64,000 nt of DNA from positions 13,764,001 to 13,828,000 of the forward strand of contig CM059625.1 of the NCBI GenBank assembly GCA_030435675.1. The letters are read 5' to 3'. The notes beneath the pieces were generated by a model, which was given only the letters and a program-made list of their open reading frames with translations, was not told the DNA's origin and did no database searches. The translations under genes were made by a program, and so were the position numbers. Shown piece by piece: positions 14,701 to 26,600 of this stretch. Position 1 is the first letter of the stretch. Each line of letters starts with the position of its first letter. Source of the DNA: Steinernema hermaphroditum. Taxonomy: Eukaryota; Nematoda; Chromadorea; Rhabditida; Steinernematidae.

Positions 14701-17700
14701 CTGGATTCGGTGATGCGTTGGTGATCATCGATTATTTATGTGTACATACACCGAGGGCGTCATTCCGGGTTCGGCTTGGGCCATGGTAATTATAGAGCGC
14801 GCGAGGGTGGCGAGCACGGCAGCGCAGTCAGTAACCACTAGAACAGCTGGGCGACGAGCTATTACTGCCTTAGAGGGGCTAATTGATTTTTGTTCTACCG
14901 AAATGGCTCTTATTCATAAGCCGACAAAGTTTCTCTCCAAATTGTTTCCGGTGGCAAACACGCGAGGCCACTTGGAGCTGCGATAAGACAATGTGTCGAC
15001 GGAGAAAAGGGACGTCTGGAGGGGCGAACATACGGAAAATGGGACATAAATACCATGTTGCTGCAACATGGTCATCTTGTGGTGGCGAACACAAAGGGTC
15101 TAGCCTTGTTCGGCCCTGTGCACTGAAGCGAAGGTTAACGCAATTCCGGCGAATTAGCTTTTGCAATGCGACCTGAGGTCGGACAAAGAAGGCCAAGCGG
15201 GACAGGAAGGAAGCACTTAAAATGCAAAAAAGGGGAATTAAAGGAACCATTTGCAGAAAACGACAATTCGCCCGTCTTCACGTCTCTCAATTATACAGTA
15301 TCGATCTCGGAGGACATCCCTGTGGGGACATCATTTCTACAAGTGACGGCTAACGACGATGATATCGGAAACAATGCAATCGTCGATTACTACTTTGAGG
15401 AAGACGACGAATTCGTCAAGATGGACCTGTTCAGAATTGATCGCAGTTCTGGAACCGTCCGGGTGGATAGTAAGCTGGACAGGGAGACAACGCCGCGGTT
15501 CGTTTAAACTTTAAGAGAATCGATATCTATTAGCAGTTCTGATTGGTTTTCTTTGGATAATGAAAAGACACTAATATGATTACTTTCGGAAATTGATCAA
15601 ATTAGCGATAAGCTCTTCCGCCCGAACATGAACCGCAAGACCACTTGAGTGCTAATCTTGTTAGCCGTAAATCATGTTGATTTATGTACCGGGCGCATCA
15701 ACAATTTGGCGCATTCTAATTAGGGCGCATCTAGTGTAAACAAACTTTTTCTCTTGTGTTGCTTTTCTGCAATTCTCTCAGATATCTGATCCGATATTAA
15801 TCTAAATACAAATCCAGTTGGGTTCGTAATTTGAGCCGAAAGACTCGTTGATCTGAAATTGGCCATCTGCACAACGACTTAGAGGCTTCCTTTTCGGTCC
15901 ATGCAAATGAGCGTCCAAATAAGTGTTTACCGCCTGCCAAAAAGCTTTTCCGGTGGGAGCAAACGCGGCCGTTGATTAATGTTTCATTCAATCTCATTAA
16001 GCATTTTGGAAACATCGACGAGATTAATGTTTCATTTGTCATCGAGCAGTAGCTGGGAATTTTTGTGAATTTATAAATACCCACGGCAATTATAATTGCA
16101 CGCGTGCCTAGCTCCCAATTGGGCGGCCGCCAGACCGTGTATGATTGAGTGTTGAGTTAATCGAAAGTGTCGAATTTCATCAAATTCGTGAACGTGAAGT
16201 CGATATGTAGAAATGAATCATCTGGGATAGACAGCTCACTTCAAAGAATTTCATGGAACACATGTAAACGCTTGATAAATGAGTGCCCCTTTCAGCGTCA
16301 TACTGCCCGTTCTCGCACGCGATCGCGGCGATCCATCACTGGTCGGACGTTCTGTGGTCACTATTACGTTAGCCGACGTTAACGACAATGCGCCACAGTT
16401 TCAATTTCCGATGTATAATTTATGGGTGGCCGAGAACTCACCCATTGGGACCACGGTTGGACAGCTCGTCGCTAATGATTTGGATGAAGGCGAAAATGCG
16501 CGAATATCTTTCCGCATCTTCGGTGGAAACGACGCAAAGCTGTTTGGAATCGAGACGGATCCCTCGAAGAACGGGGTCGTTAACATCGTCACAAGATCAG
16601 AATTTGACTGTGAGGCAAAGATAAGGCAGTTTCACATCGAGTTGCAAGCCATAAGGTGAGGAAACATCCATGTGCGATCAGAAGGAAAGTATGGACATAA
16701 TACCTTCCTTCCCATACACGAACTTTGCTTGACAACAATACAATGTCCTTGGTAAACAATGGGTATTTTTATTGTAGCGGACAGCTAAGCGCTACAGTAC
16801 CGGTAACGGTCTTCATCAGCGACGAAAACGACAACAAACCACAAATCCGGGATTTCAACATCATTACTGTGACCTTTGAGAATGAAGAGGGGCGAAACGA
16901 AATAGCCTCTATCCCAGCCTTGTGAGTTGGTGATAGAACCAGTGGGTGAGCAATCTTATGCTTGTAGCGATCCTGATATAAACGCCACCCTCGAGTACTT
17001 CATCGTTGAAAATGACATCCTAAACGTCGACAAGTCGTCTGGGATGCTGAGCTTCAAATACACCCTCGAGCGAAATCTCAACATGCCATTCAAAGCCGGC
17101 GTGTCCGGTAAGGAAAAGAACACTTCTGCCACTTTCTATGTCTACACTAACACCAGTCGTGCTCTGCTTACACTAACTTATTCGTGTTCAGATGGTCCCA
17201 ACACTGCTTGTGCCCGGGCCCGCTTGATGAACATCTTCATGAACGACGAAGATCTAAGAAACTCGGTCACGGTTCGCATTGACGACACAGACGTAGAGGA
17301 CTTCCTCGACCTGTCCACCTTCGACAAATTCGTCGAAGCGATCTCGATTGCGGCCAACACAAACGCAAGCAATGTTTACGTGTTCAGTGTTCAAGAGGCG
17401 CATGACGCCGTCAACATCAGCTTTTTCGTCTACCGCGCCAATAAGCCAATTAGGTTTGTTTTACTGTCTTTCTCAAGAACCTTTAAGAGGGACGGTAGCT
17501 AAGTGATCGTGAAGGTCACGAGCTAAAGGGGGATTAGCAGCGCTCAAGCGGCGTCGCTCAAAATGCATTAACATCTGCTCTCTTTCCATTACGCACCTAA
17601 TTGGTGGCGAGATATGCCAGAAATTGAAAAGTGATAGGATGGGCCGCCGGAGGGTCTTCCCAAAAAAACCGATAATGAGATGGGGTAGATAGTTAGAGGC

Positions 17701-20700
17701 TCTTTAATGGTGCATCTGCGCCTTTGCGTAATATGTATAGGCAATATGCTGAATTATCAGAACAGTCGAAAAGACCAAAACAACAAAAAATTAAAATCTA
17801 TGCCAAGTAGCACATGTATGATCAATCAAAGAGAAAAAAAGGATTGGCAATTCGTGAAGCAATGCGGCAATAGTCAATATTTTGTTTTGAAAAGCGGGAA
17901 TAGGAAGAAACGGACAAACGAAGACTAACTATACACGAGCATTTAGTTCATGGAAATTGGAGGAGATCCTCACGGAACAGCGAAGGAACATATCGGAGAC
18001 AATCGACCGCGAGGTGCAAATGGTCCGCGATAACATGTGTGTGGATGAGCCATGCCAATACTACCAGCGATGCCGGCAGACTCTCAAATACACCCGCAAT
18101 CACGAACACTTCTCGACGGACAACTTCATCATGCACGGTCTACGCACGACAAAAACGTTTTATTGCGAATGCCCGCGGGGTTTCACGAGTGAGCGAAACG
18201 CTTCGCTGTCGACAATTGCGATATCAAAAGCACCTCTTTAGGCGCCGATATCACCCAAGGGAGATGCGACAGGAGGCTCGATCTTTGTTTTTCGAGTCCT
18301 TGTCAAAACAATGGGACGTGCACATCGCTCGAGAACGACTACAAGTGCGATTGCCCGCGGGAGTACACCGGTAAGAATGTGTTGACAGGGTTACGAACTC
18401 GGTTCAATTGCCACATGACGTGAGGCACTTTAAGACTGGTACTTTATATGCGCTCTAAATTGGTATTTTAATGCGAATGTGTTAAGTACATGAGCACAGA
18501 ATAGACCACCGTAGACCTGACAGTCAACTGCTCTGAAGGCACTGTTTGTGACTTCCTGATTAGAGTGGAATTCTAAGTTCCTAACCAACGACTGAATTCA
18601 GGGCAAAACTGCGAACAAAGCATTTTCGTCGATACGTGCATTCCGAGCACCTGCAAGTCCGGCTCTGTACCTTTCCTCAATAAGCGCCGTCAGGAATGTC
18701 GATTCTGTCCGTGGAACGAAAACGACCGTGATGAATACTGTAATCTACGTTCTGTTTCGTTCGATGGAGACGGATACATCACGCTCACAAAGGTGCCTTC
18801 ACGGCTTGAGTGGACGATGGAGCTAAGGTATTTCCTACACCCATCAGAGCTGCTCTGAAAGCGAAATCTTTCAGTATTGCAACTATCACTTCAAACGGAG
18901 TCCTTGCGTTTGCCGGTAGCAGAGAGCATGATTTCATCGAGCTATTCCTTTCTGGGGGTCTACCGAAAATGGAGCTATCCCTCGGAGGCGACATTTACAC
19001 CGTTGAGATTGAGGACTGGAGGGAGAACCGAATCAACGACGGCGAGTGGCACACTGTCCGAGTTAAATATTTTGAACATGTGAGCGAGAATTCTAAGGAA
19101 GTCGACCTTTACGACATATTTTAGACCGTCCAACTGATTGTCGACGACTGTGATGAGCACATATCTCTGAATCTCGGAGTTACGACTGGATACCGACGAT
19201 GCGCTTCGAAAACTGAATTGGATCTTCCTGCAAGGTAGTCTCTGCTTGTAGCGATGGTAGTGACCACATACAACCTTAGATGCAAAGACATGTCTCTTCC
19301 ATGTGACCGTTTCCTGGACCTCGCGTCTCCACTGTACATAGGTGGAAAGCCAAATCGAGACACACGAGGCGTGATCAATGGATACTCCGGCTGCATCCGT
19401 GATGTGAATCTGGACGGATCCATTTTGAACTTTGGAGATTTTTCTTCTCTTGAGATGAGAGGTTCTGTGACTGCTGGATGCAAGGAACGACACGACTTCT
19501 GCTCAAAGAACCCATGCCCTGAGAAATCCCAATGCGTGAACAAATGGAACGGATTCCATTGCGCGTGCCACAACAGAATCCACTCACAGAAGCCTTGCGA
19601 TCGCATCGGTAATTCTACAGTAAAGGCTAAGGCCCTAATATCCTTTTAGATGCGCACATGCCAAGTCTTCTTCTCAAAGAAGCCTCATACGCACACTTCC
19701 AGACTCCACCTAAGCTGTCGTATCCATTCCAGTTGCTCTTTGAATTCAGAACACGGGAAAAGATAAACCAGATAATGGTTCTGGAGTTCGAGATCAAATC
19801 GCAAATTTTTATCTTCTCGGTATGCACATGCAGATGCAGTCCATCATATCTGTGCCGTTTTCAGCTCGAAAGTGGACTAGCTGTGGTGCAGATCGACTCA
19901 GAACGGTATCTTCTACCGTACCCCTACTTGGCTGATGGAGGGTGGCACGGCGTTACTGTGGACTTTCAAATGGACTACGTAAACGTCACCCTTGACTATA
20001 TCTACGATCGGGTAGGAAGCTCACTTTACTGATGTACATAAGCCAACTTTTACAGAAACTGCCCGTGTACGGTATTGCCAAGCTCAGTCAGCTCGATAAA
20101 GTCTACACCGGCATCGCACCTTCAACGAACCATCCGTCTTCGTTCGTCGGCTGCTTGCGAAACGTGGAAATAACCAACCATCCGCTGAAAATCACGACGC
20201 ACTCAGGCGTAAAGCCTGGCTGCGGTGTGGAGAACCAGTGCCAGATCGCAGGCATTTGTCCCAAGAAGTCGACATGTGTCCGCAAATGGGATCGACACAT
20301 CTGTCGATGTGACAGAGGCTTCGTCGGCGACACTTGTACCGATTTCTGCGCGCTTAATGGAATCTGTGCAAACAACGGGACATGCGTTAAGTCCTCAAGT
20401 GGAAAAGGATATGAGTGTTTGTGTGCGGAAGGATTCCGAGGAGCAAATTGCGAGATGAAGGCACCATTGCGGTATTGTCCCGAGGGATGGTTCGGAGAGT
20501 GGCCACAATGCATGCGCTGCCAGTGCGATCAGAGAATGGGATTCAGCGGTCGATGCAACAAGGCTTCTGGAGAATGTCAGTGCAAAGTAAGTATTTCTGA
20601 CAGTAAAACACAAAAGTAATCGACGACTGGACTAAACCGCATTGTTATGGGAGCCATACTTCATCGCTTCTTTTAGTCCGGCTCCTATCTGAAAAACGGA

Positions 20701-23661
20701 ATGTGCGTCCCCTGCGATTGCGGTTACGGTAGCGTCGGAAAGTCGTGTAACTCTCTTGGTCAGTGTCGATGTTCCGGAGAAGCGAAAGGCCTCCGATGTG
20801 ATCGGTGCCTGGATTCGTCATTGCATCTTGACCCGAAAACTCACAAATGTAGAAGAATTCCCGGAAGGTGTCCATCAAACATCGAGTCAGGCATTCAATG
20901 GCCTTCGACTATGTTCGGAATGATGTCACGCCAGTCTTGTAGAAAAGGCGAAGTCGGCTTCGCCAGCCGAACATGTTCTTCGGAGGGAGTTTGGGATATG
21001 CCAACGACCGAAAACTGTTCGCTGAGCGAGGTACAGACACTCTACGACATGGTACGTTCAGTGAATTCGAAGGAGTTAAAGTGATAGTCGTCTTTTAGAC
21101 AGTCAAAAAGCAGGACAATGTGCAAATCGCAAGAAGACTGGCTAACACAACCTCTTATGTTCAGCTCACGGGAAAGAGTGTCATAACGGCATCTACAGTG
21201 CTCTCAAATTTGATAAAAAGCGAACTCGACGCCGACTTCCCGAAGCTGGGGCACATTCGTGACTCGAAATTCGTAAACAACATCGTTGTGAGCACAAGTC
21301 AGCTGATCAAGAAACTCCCGTCAGTCCGCTTCTTGGAGCTCTCGTCTCTTCTTTTTGACTACGGTAGAAAATTAGCTCTTGCGCACCAACGAATGCCTTT
21401 CCTCCAACCTATCGCCGTATCAGCCGATAATTTGAGTATGTCGTCTTCGTAGCATCACAGAGTACCACTTTGTTTCAGTGTACATTGTGGACGACATCGT
21501 CTCTCCGACCATCGAACTACCAGTGTTCTCGGATTCACACAAGAACCAAATCAGATTGCCGGAATTGCAGAAAGAGTCGGTGCCTGTCTTCTACTTCATC
21601 GTTCAGTCACATCACTGCATCGCCTGCGGAAGCTATCTTGTCGGTGTTTTCGGAGCCCCGATGCCGGTCCGCGTTGCCTTCTCCCTAGGCGACCGAAACA
21701 GCTGGTCGTACCAAGAATGTGCAATTCTTGCCAACTCAGATCAACCCAAGTGGAGTGTGTCTGATGCAAAGCTCACCGGACTGAACGACACTCACGCCAT
21801 ATGCGAGTTCTCAGCTGACGGTGTCTACAGTGTTCTGAGCAAGCCAGATTCTGGAGTTTTCGTAAGCGAACTCTTATTGACCTTCTTACAAAAAATCTCC
21901 TTTCAGCTGAAGCTCTCCTCAGTCTACAGAATACCATACTTCGCTCCAGCAAGTGGAATATTCTCCTTATTCCTGTGTACCGTATCCTTCATAACCACTG
22001 TCTTCAAGACAACTCTTGATACGAAGGTGTCAAGGCTGTGTGTCATTATGTCGTTTATCTTAAATGCAACTGCCACTATCTTCACTACCCATGTCGAGCT
22101 CAATATGGTAAGCTCAGCATCTGCTCCATATTAAAAACACAATTTTAAGGTGTTCTGCCCCGTTCGTAATGCTGTGATCAGCTTCTGCTCGTCTACCTTA
22201 TTTGCTTGGACATTCCTCTATTCTTGGTCTGTGTACAAGATTATAGCGAAGACCTGCCACTACCACCAGAAGAGATCCAGGTGAGTTAGCCTTTATCAGT
22301 ATCCTGAGATCCCAACACAACGTTACAATCAAAAAATGCATTTCATATGGTTTTTTCACAGTCGTTTGTGAGTTAGTTGAGTAGTTGAACCCCTGTTCAC
22401 CAGTTTGCTCCACTTCCTGTTCCCCTCTAAACTCGTGAGGGTCACTTTCGAAGCACCTGTCACAGTCACAGGGAACGAATCACAACATCTAGCTGTCGCG
22501 GTTTCAAATTACCAAATTCTCATAAAAACACCTAAAGGTGTCAAGACCCATTCTAACCTGTCGATAAGTGCACTTCGTTTTTATAAACAAACACTTTAGG
22601 TTCGGCGTAGCATTCGATCTATTTGTCGGTTTGATTATTCCGATCAGCATCACAATATCGGTATTCGTCTTGAGCGAATCCTGTATGATCTCCCCAAAGG
22701 ACCTCATTTTCCTGCTCTTTGTCGGTCCCATCGCCATTCTAGTACTGGTAAGACTAGTCACCAAAGGATATGAATCTATCTTTTGTTTAGCTCTCGTTTT
22801 ACTCTTCTGCCACATCGCTAATGGTCGCGCTAACGGACATGCACGCGCCAAAGGCTTACATCGCCAGGTCTATCTTCCTCCACTGGTTCCTTATGGCTCT
22901 GTTCTGCGTGTTTAATGTGCTTGGCCTTGGAATGGCGTTCAAGTTTTTCTATGGGCCATTGCTGGAGGTTATCCTCAATTTGGTTCTTATGTTTTCGGCC
23001 ATTGCAATATTCCTATGGTCAACATACTTCACGGAAACCATCCACGTGCAGAGGGTAGGTTCTATTCCATTCTGCAAAGGCGGAATTCTAAACTGTTTGT
23101 GTACAAAAAACCGATGTGAATGTAGAGAAAAGTTATTCTCGTCTTTCCGAGTACCCCCAAAAATCCGTTAATCCCTTCTGTAATCCAACCGTTCCTGCTC
23201 GTTGCAGAGTAAACACGTCGAACTGTGGGTCGAGGATTCGGCCAAACCGGATCTCGACGAGAGCGCTTATCACTGCGACACCCCTCTTCTACAGACGTCC
23301 TGTCAAGACGGTAAACGATTCGTTGTTTGCACACCGCTTGTTCCAACTGATCATTTCAGTGTCAATAGACTCGACGGACAATCCGCATCACCATATCACT
23401 CATCCGCACTGGATGCCAGACGTGATTCCACCGACGGCCGAAACACGATCAGTTCCGCTTGCCGCCGCTCACATTCTCAGTTCCCCACAAAAAGCGCTGC
23501 TGCTCGACTCACAGCACTACGCGTTGTCGTCGCCGAGTTCAACGCTCCGCAAAAACTACGAATCGCCATACGGAACTCTGGAGGACAACGACGTCGAGGA
23601 CGCGTACTACACGTACAGCGCTACACGATACAAAACGCCCTCTTCCACATTCAAAAGATGA
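11733..23661 (+). CDS. fmi-1: Flamingo/CELSR atypical cadherin, adhesion 7TM receptor
   Basis: Planar-polarity and axon-guidance cadherin. Thirty-one exons with closed phases, 2,606 aa; first 11733-12131, last 23360-23661. Order: signal peptide (residues 1-21); eight or nine cadherin repeats (12200-17100) with repeated DVNDNAPQF and LDRE motifs; EGF repeats; a laminin G domain (about 18750-19500); EGF; a second laminin G (19650-20200); EGF repeats; a laminin-type EGF (20690-20850); a hormone-receptor-like domain (CPSNIESGIQWP to WDMPTTENC); GAIN/GPS (to about 21860); seven membrane segments in exons 25-29; and a roughly 130-residue cytoplasmic tail. The tail frame is set by splicing 23310 to 23360; the unspliced frame also stays open but reads less naturally. 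The largest introns are 14668-15256 and 15498-16295. The GPS lacks the usual HL-T/S cleavage tripeptide. AATAAA lies 67 nt after the stop. The symbol follows C. elegans. Confidence 0.95.
12379..12426 (+). other. Optional in-frame 48-nt GC-AG intron in the first cadherin repeat of Flamingo
   Basis: Within exon 2, an AG/GCATGG donor and an ATTGTAG acceptor bound exactly 48 nt, so the frame is open with or without removal. Removal joins DTR to SFNTFTLD, a normal cadherin spacing; retention inserts 16 residues of mostly basic and polar composition that are not typical for a cadherin strand. This is my reading of the sequence; only transcripts can decide. Confidence 0.45.
15053..15071. repeat. Perfect short inverted repeat in a Flamingo intron
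   Basis: CCATGTTGC and its exact reverse complement GCAACATGG are separated by a single T, giving 9-bp arms. It sits in the 589-nt intron 14668-15256. It is too short to be a transposon end by itself and could be a dimeric factor site or chance. Confidence 0.4.
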
Positions 23662-26600
23662 CCTCGCATCTTTCGATCGCCATAGGACTTTCATTGATCT
23701 CACTCATCAAATTGTTCACTTAACTTTAATAAATTGATGATCTAAACAACAGAACAAATACCAATTTGGTTCACAACTTGTTGAAAGTTACATACCGTAA
23801 ACTGCTTCTAAAAACTTCACATTTTAAGTTATAAAGAGTAGGGTGCATACGGTAGTTAAGAGACACCGGCAATGATAACCTACTGCATCTCTAGTTATCC
23901 CTTGCAAAAAAATCTTTTCTCCTCAAAAAGTCGCTCCTATATTTAGCCATGCATTCATTGCCTAAGGAAATGCCATTTGACATAACGTAATTGTCGGACT
24001 GAAACTTTGACGTTAGCGGACGAGACGCTCCAAGCACACGTTGACCCCTAAGGCAATTTGCAGAAGTGCCCCTTGTGCTGTGCTCCCGCAAAATAGACCT
24101 AAATAAAACATAACCCCGGCAGCAAAGTCGAAACTTGGGAAATTATGTCAAACGTTCCCTCAAATTGACCTCTCAAGTTCCTCATCGAGGACGCACCGCA
24201 AGCGACGCATGTCTTACAGCATGTTCGAAATAATCGTCATCGTTTTAATGGGCTCTCAACAATCGGCGCTGGTTTTTTTTTTGCAAAATTGTCGTTTTTA
24301 GCATGTCGTTTCCAAATCGTAAAGCCGCTTAAGCTTCAGTCCTATCGCGGATTATTACTGAAGAACTACTCAACGGGCGATAAAACAACGAGCGGAAACA
24401 CGTACAACATAAGCTGGCTCTGTAATCGAGTGGCATCGTCTACAAAAAATCGCAATTACGATGACTGATCGGAAGGTTCTAAGGCTATGGGATTAGAGAC
24501 GAAGAGAATTAAAATGGAGAGGTCATCAATCTCGACCATCAATTGTTCCGACATCTCTGCGCTCCATTAAAACGGTTTGCCCATTCCACATTGAAAAGGT
24601 CGACCAGGTCACTAGCGTCCAATTTGACAAATATTCCAACGATTTGGGTGCGTCAATATAACGGACATACAGGAAATATCCAGCGGGATCGGTACTCGGT
24701 GAACTTCGTCACCGATCTTACAAGAGACGGATAGTCAAAAAAACATGAGAGTTGTTCAGATATAAACACCAATCAGCAAGTAACTGGCTGATATCTTACA
24801 TTTCACTTCTGGATTGGTCTGCATTATTTACTTTGAAATCGTTAGGCTTTTCAACCACTTCGTTCTTAATGCGTGTTATGCTTATTATTCAGCTTTTTCG
24901 TTTTGTGTTTCCGCATTTCCTTCCAAACAATTTCCCCTTTGTTTACGGATAAACCATGCAAGATAAACGCATGGATTACGAGTTCCATCGACTGTAAGTA
25001 ATTTGCCATTTGAAAGGCGGTTCCCCGTCATGTATTACGCTTTGTGCATTTTTCTATCGGCAAAAACTTTCACTTTTACTATTCATATGGCTCTGTGCTA
25101 TGTATTTCTGAGCAAATTTCAGTGCACAAATACGTTTGCGGTCAGCTAAAGTGACCTTGGATGAAAAATGACTATCCGCAACATGGCTCCACCCCCTTTA
25201 GCGATGACGCGTGTGGTCTGTTCTCGTTTCCAAAAGGGGCGTGGCTTTGAGGTTCGCCGCCGAAATTTGTCTGCCTGACAGCGTGTCACTATGAACGTGG
25301 TCTTAGGTCTAATGATAATTAATTGCCTTCCCGCCGTTCTCCTTAGCGCTTCCGCGGCTTTCGCAACGTGATTGCCGCGAACTTGAGATGCCATTAGACA
25401 ACGCTCCGAGTGACCGCCCCAGGAGTGGCCGAGCTAAATAACGACCTCATTGCTTCGTTCTATTAATCACGCTTCGAGGCTTTGTTCCGATGCAGCACCA
25501 GAGTGGGCTTATGAACGACAACGATAAATGCTTCTAAGAGCCAAGGCGACCGGCAGCGTTTTCGTGTCTCGCAGCTTCTTGCATTCGTTTCACGAGGCGC
25601 CGAGACCAATCGTCCTCTGTCTTCGTTCTTTGGCGCCACGGCGAAGCTCAACTAGCGCTGATGCGCAGTCAGCGTTGGCGGTGTTCTAATTGTTTAACCG
25701 CACTTTTTTGTTTATTTAGGAGAACGTAAGCCCTATTGGCGACAAGATTCTAGCAGTGTGTATGTACAAGTGTTTTTCGATTGCCCACATGAGTTTCACC
25801 CTTCTTCAATCCTTCTGTTTGTGTTTCCGATGTGAGGAGGTGACGGCTGAAGGCTCCACTGTACTTCCTACCGATTCACTTTTTCGGTCACTCGGAACCG
25901 GTTTTGGAACGCGCTGGAAATGTAATTTGCAACATGACTTCAAGGTGTTATTGAGTGGCATGAGTAATCGGAACGAAGAACCAGTTGTATCCTGACAGGA
26001 AACAGCACTCAACATCGCCTTACATCTTTCCATAAACATATAATCTTAAAAGACTGATAAGACACTCACAATTTCAACCATTGCCTATGGCCAAGATACA
26101 ATGTAATAGAGCTGACATTGCTTTAAATTTTACTCAAAAATCACATAATCTAAAATGCAGGAACATCCTCCCTTTAAACCCGTATTTTTTATTTCAGCAG
26201 CGAAAGGGGTAGTTGGCAACAAGCGTCCTTATCTCGCAAAAACCAAACCCGCTGATTCCGATGTTTTTGCGCCGTTTCCTTCCATTTGGGCCCCTTTTTA
26301 TGTGTATGCCATTAAGCCCCTTAATTTCAATTGTTTTCGCTAGCAATCATTCTAATTGCAACTGTAGGGAAGGTATACAGAGCCCATGAATACGAACGTT
26401 TTACCTCGTCGTCGAGGAACTAATTTCCGATTGACTTCAAAACCAGTTCTTAACTTCACTCCTCACTTTCAATGCTTAGACGCCGGGAGACGTTCATCGT
26501 CTCCCGAACGCAGAGAGCGCTATGTACCACAAAGTACGAGCGTTCGCACTTAATAAACAAACGCATTGCAGACAAAAACGTTTGGAGATCAGCTTGAAGA

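Noticed and set aside
14872..15980. Possible dispersed repeat shared by two Flamingo introns (around 14935-14975 and 15945-15975)
   Set aside because: Both contain TTTCCGGTGG followed by GCAAAC and GCGxGGCC within about 30 nt, but similarity does not extend beyond that; too short to call.
18975..19606. Long minus-strand open frames (172 and 161 codons) antisense to Flamingo laminin G exons
   Set aside because: They mirror confirmed coding exons 17-19 of Flamingo on the other strand and carry no motif of their own.
23202..23723. Alternative unspliced C terminus of Flamingo
   Set aside because: The unspliced frame is open for 173 codons, but splicing 23310 to 23360 with GTAAAC and TTTCAG gives a tail in phase with normal composition and a stop at 23661. 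A retained-intron form is not excluded.
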